From contig JAGTTD010000015.1 of assembly GCA_018398585.1 (NCBI GenBank), forward strand, positions 1,431,001-1,495,000: 64,000 nucleotides of DNA, given 5' to 3'. Below, piece after piece: positions 10,927 to 21,569 of the stretch. The stretch's first letter is position 1, and every line of letters begins with the position of its first letter. The position numbers and the translations under genes are program-made. The stretch is from Simmondsia chinensis. Taxonomy: Eukaryota > Streptophyta > Magnoliopsida > Caryophyllales > Simmondsiaceae. A model generated the notes under the pieces. The model did no database searches. It was not told the DNA's origin and was given only the letters and a program-made list of their open reading frames with translations.

Positions 10927-11022
10927 AGTGTATTTGTGTTAGGAGAGAAAGAGACCACTAGAATTGCGAGTGGCCTGAATACCAAGAAAGAAGTGGAGCG
11001 GGCCAAGATCTTTCATCGAAAA

Positions 11023-11529
11023 CTAGGTCGAGAGGGACTGGATGAGAGACGTGAGGTGCGAGGGGTCAGACCCAGTGAGGATAATGTCATCAACATAGAG
11101 GAGGAGACAGGTCAGATGAGAACGTGTTTTATGGATGAATAGTGAAGGATCAGCCCGACAACAGGTGAAGCCAAGGTGAAGGAGGAACGTACTGAACCGT
11201 TGGAACCATGCCCGAGGAGCCTGCTTCAACCCATACAACGCTTTCCGAAGGCGACACACGTGATTAGGAAACTTTGGATGTATGAAGCCTTGTGGTTGTT
11301 TCATATAAACTTCTTCCTTAAGGTGACCATGTAGGAATGCATTTTTAACGTCCAACTGCTGTATAGACCAGTTGTATGTTACAGCAAGTGTAAGTATAAA
11401 GCGTATGGTGGTTGGTTTAACAACAGGGCTAAAAGTCTCCTTATAATCAAGGCCTTCACGTTGATGAAAGCCTTGAGCAACAAGGCGGGCTTTGAACCGT
11501 TCAACCGAACCATCTGCTTTATATTTCAC
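11023..11529 (-). pseudogene. copia-A reverse transcriptase domain
   Basis: RVT_2-type reverse transcriptase with FKARLVAQGF, the QLDVKNAFLHG block carrying one catalytic Asp, KALYGLKQAPRAW and the catalytic LLLYVDDIILTG. It ends at a TAG at 11023-11025, where copia-B has CAG (Gln). This stop therefore arose only in copy A. Upstream it is separated from integrase by a TAG at 11563-11565. Confidence 0.92.
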
Positions 11530-11562
11530 TTTATATTTCCAAGTGCTACCTACAAGGTTTTT

Positions 11563-13251
11563 CTAGTGGTCATGTGGGACAAGATCCCAAGTGTTGTTAA
11601 GAAGTAAGGCATTAAATTCATCAGCCATGGCTTGCTGCCATTGGGGATTTTTAGCGGCCTGCGAGTAACATGTGGGCTCTTGAATTACCGTAATAGATGA
11701 TAGTGAAAGTGGGTACCGATTTTTACGGATCCCATCCTTAAGCCTAGTACGCATGGGATGCACATTATGAGTAGGGGAAGGCGGCGGGTTAGGCACGGGA
11801 CTAGGGTCGGACTCGAAGTTTGGAATAGATGACGAAGGTGTATCATCACTGGTCACAAGGACCGAAGACCCGAGAGGGGAAGGGGGGTTGGCGTCCGATG
11901 GTGCGGGCGGGGACTGCGCAGGCAGTCGGGCCAGTGGACCGACACTAGCGGGGACGGGAGGCACCGCAGGCACCAGCGGGGTTAGCCCACGGTCAGGAGG
12001 TGCTGTGGCGGGTTTGGCCGGAGCCGGAGTCGCGGATGCAACACCCGGGAAAGTTGAAGTGCAAATTACCAACGGTACATTATGGTAAGCATCAGTTTTG
12101 GGCACATCAGGGCTAACTAGTTCAGTATAAGGGAATTTGGATTCATCAAAGACTACATGCCTACTAACATATATTCGTTTGTTTAAGACATCAAAACATC
12201 GGTAACCTTTATATCGAGCCGCATACCCGAGAAAAATGCATGGAGTGGAACGAGGGGCTAATTTATGAGGGGCACGAGATGTGATGTTGGGGTAACAAAC
12301 ACACCCAAAGACTCTAAAACGATTATAATCCGGGTTGGTATGAAAGAGTTTTTGAAAGGGAGAGAAGTTAGAAAGATTTGGTGTAGGGAGACGATTTATG
12401 GTAAAACATGCCGTGCAAAAAGCGTCGTCCCAAAATTCATAGGGAAGTTTTGAGTGAATTAAGAGAGTCCGTGCCATTTCAGATAGATGTCGATGCTTGC
12501 GTTCCGCCACCCCATTTTGTTCGGGGGTATCAGGACATGATAGTCGAAAGTGAATTCCAGCATCCCGGCATAGCGCATTCATGCGCCGATGATCGAATTC
12601 ACCCCCACCATCACTTTGGAAAACTTTAATTTTCAAATTAAATTGGTTTTCAACTAAATTTTTAAAACCGGTGAATATGTCATAAACTTCAAATTTGCGT
12701 CGCATCGGATAGAGCCATGTAAAGCGGGAGAAATCATCAACAAATAGAACATAGTATTTAAATGCAGAATTAGAGGAGACGGGCGATTGCCAAACATTAG
12801 AATGTATAAGCTGCAAAGGCATGGTAGTGTTATGTAGCACACGTTCAAAAGGCAGTTTTCTAGATTTACCCAGACAACATGAAGAACATTTATCTAGAAA
12901 CGTAACAGAAGGACAAAAATGTTGTTTACACAAAGTATTGAGAACAGAGTTGCCTAGATGCCCTAGTCGCTGATGCCATAATGCGCCATGAGTGACCCGT
13001 GCAAGGAACCCAATGTCATGTGGTGAGAAGTTATAAAGTGGTCCATTACTGGGTACTTGTAGAAGCGGTGTCCCCGTAGCTCGGTCCTTAACACAAAAAG
13101 AGTTTGAGTCAAATTCAACTCGACATTTATTTTCACGACATAATTGTTTAATCGACAGAAGGTTGTGAGTTAGATTAGGGACAAGCATAACATTGTTTAA
13201 ATGAAGGGGTGTTTTAGGTATTGTAGTAGAGCCCACATGTGTTACAGGCAC
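11563..13251 (-). pseudogene. copia-A integrase domain
   Basis: 562-residue frame. In order: end of protease region; GAG-pre-integrase zinc-binding block (LWHQRLGHLG ... CSSCCLGKS); rve core with YYVLFVDDFSRFTW, FQSDGGGEF and PEQNGVAERKHRHL; GKGYLGY-like C-terminal block (CIFLGYAARYKGYRCF); and a Pro/Ser-rich linker. The first catalytic Asp of the DDE triad, normally in an HSD.WGP context, reads Asn here (IHSNVWQSP, codon 12796-12798), which would inactivate the enzyme. Confidence 0.92.
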
Positions 13252-13820
13252 TAAGGCCCCATTCCCAACAAGAACACCTTTATGACCAGAATAAGGAAGT
13301 AGGTTATAGAGGATACCGGGTTCGGCGTCATATGGTTGGAAGCACCCGAGTCAGGATACCAGTTGTAGTCATGTGGTTCCCCCATTGTCATGGCAGCGAA
13401 GGATTGGCTAGGGTCCGGGAATGAGGAGTTGTCGAAGCGATGAGAACAGGTAATAGCAGTATGACCAGTTTGTGAACAGATCTGACAAAATTGGGGAGCG
13501 GGGCCGAGCACACCAGCATTAGAGTGGAAGGGGGGACCGACCGGAGGTCGAACAGAGTAGGGAACACTAGAGGATGGCACCCCAAGGTGGGACCCGTACG
13601 GTGGGCCGGTATGGGGTGGCTTGCCACCGCGGCCCCCACGACCCCCTTTCCCCTTCCGACCACGACCACGGCCGCGGCCACCGTTCGTGTGGTGCGGTTG
13701 AGGGGGTAGCCCGGAAGCAACCATGGCATGGGCAGGGTCCGGGTTGGTACGGCCATTGTTACGGTTGAGGGCACCTTCCTCATTAAGTAAAGCGGATTTT
13801 AACGCATCATAAGAATACAA
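13251..13820 (-). pseudogene. copia-A gag C-terminus and protease start
   Basis: Gly/Arg-rich linker, CCHC knuckle CQICSQTGHTAITC and the aspartic protease motif WYPDSGASNHMT. It is out of frame with the preceding gag frame (shift in an A6 run at 13839-13844 of the plus strand) and with the following integrase frame (shift near 13260-13290). Confidence 0.88.
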
Positions 13821-14908
13821 TTTTGAAGTTTGTCGGGTAAAAAAGTTGCAAAAGCTGCGTATTCAGGGGGTAACCCATGAATAGCAAAGTGTTGAAATTC
13901 TCTAGCAGACACAGGCGAGTCAATGGCAGCTAAATCATCTGCAATTGATTTAAGTTCAGAAAGGTAGGCATCCATGGTTTTGCCATCTTTACGTAGAGTT
14001 ATGAGTTGAGTCCGGAGGTCATACTCCTTAGCCATGGAGTGATCCCTAAAACGCTTAGCCAAGGCATCCCACATGTCTTTGGTTGGATAGCGGACAATAT
14101 CATTAATAAGGGAGCGGGAGAGAGTGGCAGCTATACAAGATCGGAGACTCTGATCTGTGCGTAGCCATGTAATGTAATCCGGATTAGAATAAGTCGATCC
14201 GGTGGGGAGAGTTATTTGAGCAGGGGGACAGGGGTAAGATCCATCAATGAACCCTAATAATTGGTGTCCAAGTAGTAACATATTAACTTGTTCTTTCCAT
14301 GGGGGATAATCAGAAGTTGTTTCGAGTTTCATTGTTACAATGCTAGTGATATTGGATAAAGGAAGAACAATTGGGGAAGCAGGATGGTTATAGATATTAG
14401 GGTTGAAGTAATTTGTATTTAGGTAATTGGGGTTTGGGGAAGAGAGAGGGGCGGCTGATGGCGCCACACCGGCATCCCCACCGACATGGGGGAGGGTCGG
14501 GAAGATTGCCGGAGCAGGTGCGCCACCGTCGGTTGGCCGGAATCCACCGGACAGTGTGGGTCCGGCGAAGCCAGCACCGAGCGAGGGTGTAGGGAAAGCA
14601 GAAAATTGGTTCGACAATGACGGGATGCCCAGATTAAGGGTCGGGTTCGATAATGACCTCCCAAGTGGTGGTAGAGTACCGGAGATGGCGACACCGGCAT
14701 CCACCGATCGAGAGAAGGAAACACCGGTGGTGGTGGTTCCGACAATAGAGGTGTCGGTCACCACCCCTAGTGGGCTAAGCGCTGCGGTGGTGGGCAGAGC
14801 ACCGGCATGGGGAGGGCCGGGCACTGCCACCGAGCGGGCGCCGCTGGGTGGGGAGGAGGGGAGGGAGTTTAGGGCATTTGCGCAGGATCGATTTGGATTA
14901 GAAGCCAT
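13799..14908 (-). pseudogene. copia-A gag N-terminal part
   Basis: 369 residues from ATG at 14908. A long low-complexity Pro/Ser/Gly N-terminus precedes a UBN2/Retrotran-gag core (YPPWKEQVNMLLLGHQL, DMWDALAKRF, DAYLSELKSIADDL). It ends prematurely by the frameshift in the A6/T6 run. Confidence 0.88.
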
Positions 14909-15080
14909 TGCTCAAATAAATTATGAAAAAGTACGAAAGAAAGAAAAGAAAACAGTAAAAGATGTAACGTACTAGAGAATTCAACACTTCAATTGCATAG
15001 AGAAAGAAAAAAAAAAAAAACCCCGACAAACAATGAAATGAAAAGAACAGTGGAAGGAAAAAAAGAAAATCAGAGTAATT

Positions 15081-15092
15081 GCTCTGATACCA
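15081..15092 (-). other. copia-A primer-binding site
   Basis: TGGTATCAGAGC on the minus strand, complementary to the 3' end of initiator tRNA-Met, directly inside the 5' LTR. Confidence 0.9.
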
Positions 15093-16381
15093 TGTGAATA
15101 AATATAATTGAATGAATGGAGGAGTACATGGAGTTCACAATATATAGGCAAACACCAAGAGTCAAAAGACTAAGAATACCCCTAGGGTTACATAAGTCAA
15201 AGGGCAAAAGGGTAAACTGTAAAACCCTAGGAACATTCTAGAATATAGTCTAATAGGCCCCCTCAATCTGAGCGGGGTGATAGCACGCGAAGATTGGCCT
15301 TGTGTTGGAAGAAACGATCCGCCGCAAGACCTTTGGTGAGGATATCAGCTACCTGCTTTGTGGTTGGAGTGTAGTGAACTTGAAGATCACCCTTGAGGAC
15401 TTTCTCCCGAACATAGTGGAAGTCGACATCCACGTGCTTGCTACGATCATTGGATACCTGGTTAGCAGCTAGGTAGGAGGCGGAGACATTGTCACAGTAG
15501 ACGATGATGGGTCCTGGGTGGCGGATAGCCAGGTCGCGCATGATGTACCGAAGCCAGTCACTTTCAGCAGCAGCCTGAGCCACAGCCCGAGACTCAGATT
15601 CAGTCGTACTTTGGGAAACGGTTATCTGCTTTTTGGCTCGCCAGGAAATGAGGTTTGGTCCAAGGTAGACGGCATAACCAGTGGTAGAGCGACGAGTGTC
15701 AGGGCAACCACCCCAGTCAGCATCAGCGAAAGCTGTGATAGTGACAGTGCGAGCAGGTTGTAGGAGAAGACCATGATCAGGAGTGGATTTGAGATACCGG
15801 AGAATACGCTTCACAGCCTGCCAGTGGGGATCACGGGGAGCATGCATGAACTGGGAGACCAGGTTGACAGCATAGCATATGTCAGGACGGGTCATAGTGA
15901 GGTACTGCAGGGCACCCACTGCGCTCCTATACTCAGTAGGGTCCTCAAGTAGGGCCCCGTCACTCAAAGAGAGATGTGCTCGGGTGGGTAGGGGGGTTTT
16001 GACTGGTTTGGCGTCGTAGAGACCAAGTTTGGTGAGAAGGTCCATAGTGTATTTGTGTTAGGAGAGAAAGAGACCACTAGAATTGCGAGTGGCCTGAATA
16101 CCAAGAAAGAAGTGGAGCGGGCCAAGATCTTTCATCGAAAACTGGGTCGAGAGGGACTGGATGAGAGACGTGAGGTGCGAGGGGTCAGACCCAGTGAGGA
16201 TAATGTCATCAACATAGAGGAGGAGACAGGTCAGATGAGAACGTGTTTTATGGATGAATAGTGAAGGATCAGCCCGACAACAGGTGAAGCCAAGGTGAAG
16301 GAGGAACGTACTGAACCGTTGGAACTATGCCCGAGGAGCCTGCTTCAACCCATACAACGCTTTCCGAAGGCGACACACGTG
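15093..16381 (-). mobile_element. Truncated second copy fused to copia-A (copia-B)
   Basis: Repeats 9974-11271 at an offset of about 5119 bp with only about six substitutions in 1.3 kb. It shares its LTR (15093-15257) with copia-A, then holds RNase H and the C-terminal third of RT, and stops abruptly at 16381 inside RT (CGACACACGTGA). The structure RT'-RNaseH-LTR-gag-pol-LTR is what LTR-LTR unequal recombination, or insertion of a concatemer followed by deletion, would leave. Confidence 0.88.
15263..16045 (-). pseudogene. copia-B RNase H domain
   Basis: Nearly identical to 10144-10926 (one residue differs, Tyr for Cys, near the N-terminus). Shares the upstream TAA (16058-16060) with copia-A. 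Lacks the TAG seen in copy A at 11023-11025. Confidence 0.9.
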
Positions 16382-16625
16382 AAGTGAAAGGATGCAAAAA
16401 ATTTGTCGTTATTTGTTAGTAAACCTTCACTCGCTGGCTATTTACCTAATCCCACAACGAACCACAATGTTTCTTTTACACCACTAATGAAGAAAAGTTA
16501 TATGAGAAGCATATTCTATACCATTATGTACTATTATTTGGAGTATTTTATTAAATATATGTAACTTTTAGATTAAATATTATTTTATAAAGTTTATGTA
16601 CTTAAAAAATTAATATAACAAACAT
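16382..16625. mobile_element. Fragment of a Mutator-like MITE
   Basis: Words such as TTGTCGTTATTTGTTAGTAAAC and ATTTTATTAAATATATGTAAC match the interior of the MULE at 53335-53718. The left end is missing, replaced by copia-B. Confidence 0.55.
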
Positions 16626-17749
16626 CAGCCCAATTACTAAGGCCCTTTCAGCATGGGCCCATGGGCTTTTTTGGATATTGGGCTCTAAAGTTTTATTGTG
16701 ATATAAGCAGAAGAAAAAATAATTTTTTTTTAGAAGAAATACTTTTTCAAAAAACGATTATTAACAAAGGCTTATGCAAAAAGTACTTTAAAAAAATATA
16801 TTTTTTCATAATTTAACCAAACAAGTCCTGAAACCGATTAACATTTGGTCACATGCTAACCTTTTACATATCGTAGTTTTAATATCAAACATTTTGTTTC
16901 TAGGCATACATATAATATAAAGTCCAAAACTAACTGTAATTTTTTATTTTTAACGTTGGTAAACTCTAGAGGAGGGGGAATTCCGGGTTAAACCCGTGTC
17001 CAGGATTCGACCGACTAACACCCCAACCATTAAGACAAGTCGAGGACCAACCTGAACGTGCCATATATTGAGCATATATGTATCAATCTCATGAGTTATC
17101 ATGCACCCCATTTAGCTTAAAGCTTATAAAATCAACCTATTGATAATAATAAATAAAATAATGAATTAGCAAGGTAATAATATTATCAAGATCTCGTCTT
17201 ATAGTAATTAATATAAGATTGAGATTATTTGTTGAAATTAAGACAGCCTAATATCAGAGTTGTCAAACTCCTTTATATATACAGAGTAAATAAATACAAC
17301 ACAAGATTAGAGAAACAAAGTTGCGAATGGAAAAGGGCTATCCTAATTAGAATTGTAATATGTTAATGTTATCGACCATTCCATAAGTAAAATTCTACTA
17401 ATATATACTTGATGCAAATGAGCAGAGTTGAGTCCAAATTTGTTATACTTCAAGCTCGGCTCGTTAATATTTAACACGAGTCAGACTTTGCTCGATCTCT
17501 AAGCCTGAAAACTTTCATAATGATACAACTTTAATGCGAGAAATGCCGCATTAATACCACAGTGGGCAAATATAATTTGATTACATATGTAAAATCCTCA
17601 TAATATAAACATTATATTATATCATTAAGATGTTAATTTTCTTTAGTACTTAATGATGATATCAAGCACATATTTCTTTAGAATTGATTGCGTGATTAAA
17701 ATAAGATTTACAATAATGTACCTTAAATTTTTTTTTTTTTAAATTAGGA
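16626..17749. other. Gene-free interval
   Basis: AT-rich. A tRNA-like stretch on the minus strand (about 16967-17060; GTCGAATCC B-box-like word) may be a SINE relic. A degenerate CTCGGCTCG-rich patch at 17410-17510 resembles the hAT element at 24992-25446. Nothing coding. Confidence 0.4.
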
Positions 17750-17874
17750 CGGCAGGTCCTGGAAAACAGTCTCTCGTTAGGGCCTTACCCTAATGGGGTA
17801 AGGCTGCATATATTCGACCCCCCCAAGACCCCGTGCAAGCGGGAGCCCTTGTGGCACTGGGAATGCAGTTGTAT
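17750..17874 (+). mobile_element. Headless Au-like SINE (copy F)
   Basis: GCAGGTCCTGGAAAACAGTC ... GGGAGCCCTTGTGGCACTGG. The 5' end is truncated in the tail block and the (TTG)n end is eroded. Lies 236 bp downstream of the MADS gene stop. Confidence 0.8.
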
Positions 17875-18109
17875 CTTCAATTTTTTTCAATTTTAAATTT
17901 TTTGTAGTTTTCACGAAAAAGAAAAAAAATATTCTCTTAAAAATAAAAACATTATTTATCAAGAGCACATGTGCCAGATGCGTCATCCTTACCAGACAAA
18001 ACAATTACACAATAAAACAACTGTTCATACATTAAGGATCGAAAAGATGGAATTTATTCAAATATAAAATAATATTAAACAAATAAATGAAAAAGTAATA
18101 ACAAAAAAT

Positions 18110-18904
18110 TCAAGGAAAGAAAGCATTTGACCACAAATTAGTAAAATTATGTTGATGAAAATCAAGAAATGAAGGCATGTTATGATCCCCACTAGAACTT
18201 CCTCCAAAGCTTGGCATATAATTATGTTCGTTTTGTGCTTGAATGTTCATCAAATCCATATACCATGCTTGCCCTTGCATTCCTTGATTCATCTCCATCA
18301 TGTTGACGCTCGGTTTCTGTGCTTGTGAGTTCTGAATCCCCAAACCTACTTGGTTAGGTGCTCCTTCTTGTTGTAATGTTAACTTTGTTGCAGATTGAGG
18401 TGCAGGTTGAGAAACAGAATGTTTGCCTTCCTTCTTGAGGGACTGAATCCTCTTGCTGATCTCGTTCAGGTTTTGATCGATCACGTAGCTGAGATCACTT
18501 AGATCTAGCAAGTTCATGTTCTGTATGCTTCTCTCCCCAGTCAAGCACTGGTACATCGCCTGGGTCACCTCCTTTTCTCGATTTTCCTTCTGTTGTCTCT
18601 TTAGTTGTTCGCTAGCCTTGCTAATTCTTTGTCTTAAGAACTCCTCCTGGTTCACCATCTTCTTCATCTTCTCCATCTCGGGGAGCCTCTTGAAGTTCGC
18701 TACGACCTCTCTTGCCCCCGAGGGGCTCGGCCACACCACAGGCTTAGCGTCATAGGGACTATAAAGGATTGCACATGCCTTGATATCGCAAAGAGTCGTA
18801 AGTTCATCCATTTTCTTCAAAAGCCCTCTCTTTCTTTTCTTGTACGTTGCCTTTCTTGCTGAATCATTACTGATGAATGCGAGTTTTACCTTCTTTCTCG
18901 TCAT
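18110..18904 (-). CDS. Type I M-gamma MADS-box transcription factor (AGL80-like)
   Basis: Intronless, 264 residues from ATG at 18904. Residues 1-60 form the MADS DNA-binding and dimerisation domain: MTRKKVKLAFISNDSARKAT, then KKRKRGLLKKMDELTTLC and CAILYSPYD. This wording is that of the plant M-gamma clade (AGL80, PHE1/AGL37). The next about 90 residues are basic and helical (KMVNQEEFLRQRISKASEQL), probably for partner contact. The C-terminus is Gln/Asn/Met-rich with no K domain, as expected of type I proteins. The longer frame starting at 18967 is less likely because the family starts MTRKK. In relatives, M-gamma proteins pair with M-alpha partners in the female gametophyte and endosperm; that role is inferred here. 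No lesions seen, so the gene looks intact. Confidence 0.93.
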   Translation of the reverse strand: MTRKKVKLAFISNDSARKATYKKRKRGLLKKMDELTTLCDIKACAILYSPYDAKPVVWPSPSGAREVVANFKRLPEMEKMKKMVNQEEFLRQRISKASEQLKRQQKENREKEVTQAMYQCLTGERSIQNMNLLDLSDLSYVIDQNLNEISKRIQSLKKEGKHSVSQPAPQSATKLTLQQEGAPNQVGLGIQNSQAQKPSVNMMEMNQGMQGQAWYMDLMNIQAQNEHNYMPSFGGSSSGDHNMPSFLDFHQHNFTNLWSNAFFP

Positions 18905-18985
18905 GGTTTGGCTAAGAATACAGAATAAAAGGGCAACGGTTTTGTTTTGGAAGGAGCGCTGTGTCAATTGCCAAAATAGACAATG

Positions 18986-18995
18986 CTTTATATAG
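18986..18995 (-). promoter_or_regulatory. TATA box of the MADS gene
   Basis: CTATATAAAG on the minus strand, about 82 bp upstream of the ATG. Position fits a short 5' UTR. Confidence 0.6.
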
Positions 18996-18996
18996 A

Positions 18997-19623
18997 GAGA
19001 TTATGGTTACCAGTACTAATAATCGAAATATGAAATTAAGATTTGCACCCTTGGAAATATTTGTGACCAATTTCCAATAAATTACAAGTAATTTTGGTTT
19101 AAACACTTCACTTATATGAATTTTTAGATTAATTACATCATTATTAATTTTTAATAATCTTCAAATATTATTAAGTGATTTGTTTTTGTGAAATTTTATT
19201 CACGTTATACCCAACTCATTTGCACAAAAATATATGGTAAAAAATTCATAGTTAATGGAAAATAATTATTTAATAAAAAAGTTTCTATAATTTATTTTTA
19301 ATACTGGGTAATTAAATGAAATTTCTTCCAAGGTGGTATGTTTACTTAATTACCAAGATAATTTGGTCTAAATACTTCAATTAAATTGATTTTTAGAGTA
19401 AGGATTACAGTAAGGATTTTTCTAACATGTGCCCTTTAATTGCGCTAAATTCTTGTATTTTATTGGTCCATACAAAAAATAATAATATTTTTTCTTTTTA
19501 ATATTTGCATGATTTAGTAAAAATTTAATACATACAAGGGCAATAAATGTCGCTCAATGTCATCATCAATATATAATTATTTCTAATATTATTTGCTCAT
19601 TTAATTTTGTAGATGCTATTGAT
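18997..19623. other. Upstream region of the MADS gene, AT-rich
   Basis: No element recognised. Contains repeated TTAATTACCAAG/TTTGGTTTAAAC-like words (19091-19110 and 19346-19372) that may be an old duplication. Confidence 0.45.
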
Positions 19624-19839
19624 ATTGTACCCAGGCTGGACATAACCCTAAGCCGCCCAAGCACCCGCTTGGGGCCTCCAAATTTTAGGGACACTAAATT
19701 TTTGGATTTGTGATTTTTAAAGCATCAATTCTTAATAAATTTTATGATCAAAATTATTATAATGTGTTTTATGTAATCGGACCCTTTTGATATTTTCAAT
19801 TAAGTCCCTGAAAATGTTAGGATCGGCCCTGATTGTATC
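19624..19839. mobile_element. hAT-type MITE (family with CAGGGCCGG ends)
   Basis: Body 19632-19831, 200 bp, CAGGCTGGAC..GATCGGCCCTG. It is flanked by 8-bp repeats ATTGTACC and ATTGTATC (one mismatch), the hAT duplication length. Related to 63765-63959. Confidence 0.82.
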
Positions 19840-19847
19840 TAACCCGC

Positions 19848-19869
19848 TATATATATATATATATATATA
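19848..19869. repeat. (TA)n microsatellite
   Basis: About 11 TA units. Confidence 0.95.
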
Positions 19870-19914
19870 AATCACAGAAAAATTATTTAATAAAAGTTAT
19901 TCTAGTTTTTTTTT

Positions 19915-20640
19915 AGGGTTTTTTTTTTTTTTTTTTAACTGAAAACCACCTAACTTTTATAATTTTTTAAAGTCACACCTAAAGTTTTCAAAAATGTTTC
20001 AATCTCACACCTGATATTGACACCCTTAACTTTTCGTCAAATGAAACACAACGTTTTGGGGCATAAATGCATCAAAACACCAAATATAACTTAATTTAAT
20101 TAAATTATATTAAGTAATGTATTTTCTACCAGGTTGGGGGTCCTCAAAAATAGTCTCGCATCAGGGTCCCACCCTGATAGGGTAAGGCTACGTACATACT
20201 ACCCTCCAGACCCTGCATAAGCGGGAGCCCTTGTGGCACTGGAACTGTTGTTATTGTAAGTAATGTATTTTATAAATAATGAAATTATCCTTTACCTTCG
20301 AATTTGTAAAATTGTTAAAAGTTCGGTGCGCTGCTATAAGCTTTTGCCACCAAAAAAATTTAAAATTGTTTTATATTTGTAAACTTGTTTATAGTTCATT
20401 CATAAAAACAAATTTTGTAGTGCGTACTTTGCTAATTTTTGCGTTTTCTTTGGTGACTCTCAACTATCTTGTAAGGTATTTATTTTAACAAAAAGTTAAC
20501 GATATCAACATTAAGTATGTTATTGAAACATTTTTGAAAAGTTTAAGTGTGACTTTAAAAAATTAGAAAAGTTAGGTGATTTTCTGATACCTCACCAAAA
20601 TGTAGGTGTACAGTTAAAAAAAAAAAAAGAACTCAATAGG
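19915..20640. mobile_element. TIR element with long inverted ends, SINE nested inside
   Basis: Left CACCTAACTTTTATAATTTT and right (inverted) CACCTAACTTTTCTAATTTT extend for about 75 bp as inverted repeats (AAAGTCACAC, TTTTCAAAAATGTTTCAAT). Not assigned to a superfamily because no clear duplication is seen. SINE copy G (20126-20256) lies inside. Similar element at 40965-41415. Confidence 0.6.
20111..20271 (+). mobile_element. Headless Au-like SINE (copy G) with target-site duplication
   Basis: Body 20126-20256 between perfect 15-bp repeats TAAGTAATGTATTTT (20111-20125, 20257-20271). Starts CTACCAGGTTGGGGGTCC and ends CACTGGAACTGTTGTTATTG. Confidence 0.92.
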
Positions 20641-21226
20641 TACTTAAAATAATTGATATGAAGCACTTTTCTACAAAGTGGTCGTGTATTTACTTAATTA
20701 TAAAGGTAATTTTGCAGAAAATATTTTTATTTTTATTTAACCAAACTTCCAAAAATTATATTTTTATCAACATTTTTTACAGAAAAACTTTTATACATAG
20801 TGCTTTTAATAAGAGTATTTTTATCTAAAATTTTTAAAATTTTTACTTTAAAGGATAAACACTACTTTTTTGCTTCTACCAAAAAACAAAAAATAAAAAA
20901 AAGAGTTTCTACTTTTATTGAAAAATATTTTTTTTTTCTTCAACCCAAACATCCCTATAATCTGGGAAAAAAAAAAAATTTTACCAAACAGACCCTGAGT
21001 TTCAATGCAGATAATTTGTCATCGTAGTTATCAATATGATACCTTATTAGCTATTTTTAAAATTAAATCATGTGTTAAATTTGTTGACATTTTTATATGA
21101 TTGTGATACCATGTATTTATCTCTTAATAGAGATGAATATATTAGGATACCATTAATCCACTAATTAATGTCACATCTACAATTTATATGGTGATGCAAC
21201 TAATTATTAGCTATGATTTGAAGTTG
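20641..21226. other. Gene-free interval with degenerate MITE-like sequence
   Basis: 20735-20998 is a decayed AAGTAGAAGC/GCTTCTAC and AAGTGCTTTT-type sequence ending ACCAAACAGACCC, like the stretches at 16690-16840, 31950-32228 and 33025-33180. No gene. Confidence 0.4.
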
Positions 21227-21472
21227 TTTTCTTATTCCGAGTATTACCAAAGAGGGTACCAACACGCCGTTACCGGATTCCATTAGAACTCCGAAGTTAA
21301 GCGTGCTTGGGGGAGAGTAGTACCAAGACGAGTGACCTCCTGGGAAGTCCTCATCCTCCGGTTGGGGGCACTCGGAAACAGTCTCTCTTCAAGGGTAATA
21401 CCCTGATGGAGGAAGGTTGCGTATATCCGTCCCCCATGTTGCTTGCTTTTGCTTTTCTTATTTTGAGTATTA
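21227..21472 (+). mobile_element. 5S-headed Au-like SINE (copy H), 3' end shortened
   Basis: Body 21247-21452. Direct repeats TTTTCTTATTCCGAGTATTA and TTTTCTTATTTTGAGTATTA (18 of 20 match). The head CCAAAGAGGGTACCAACACG is well kept. The tail stops after the CCGTCCCCCATG block, so the (TTG)n end and the GGCACTGGG block are missing. Confidence 0.88.
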
Positions 21473-21569
21473 CGAACACAATATTTTCAGGGTAGTGTTA
21501 TTGTTACAGTTTTTGTTAATATAAGAGCAGATTCAATACAACAAGCTCAAAAAAGTCTTTTTAATTGCC

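Larger units (their letters stand above)
9974..15257 (-). mobile_element. Ty1/copia retrotransposon, near complete but inactive (copia-A)
   Basis: Minus-strand order: LTR (15093-15257), primer-binding site TGGTATCAGAGC (15081-15092), gag, protease, integrase, reverse transcriptase, RNase H, polypurine tract (TTGAGGGGG next to the stop), LTR (9974-10138). This is the copia domain order. The two LTRs read identically, so insertion or duplication is recent, yet the polyprotein carries two frameshifts and several stops. Candidate target site at the left is AAAAG. The right side is fused to a second copy (copia-B). Confidence 0.93.

Noticed and set aside
14427..14975. Plus-strand frame of 182 residues opposite gag
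   Set aside because: GC-rich, low-complexity antisense frame; gag on the other strand has a recognisable core.
18905..18967. MADS protein starting at 18967
   Set aside because: Adds 21 residues with no family match; M-gamma proteins start at MTRKK, and the TATA box position fits the shorter form.
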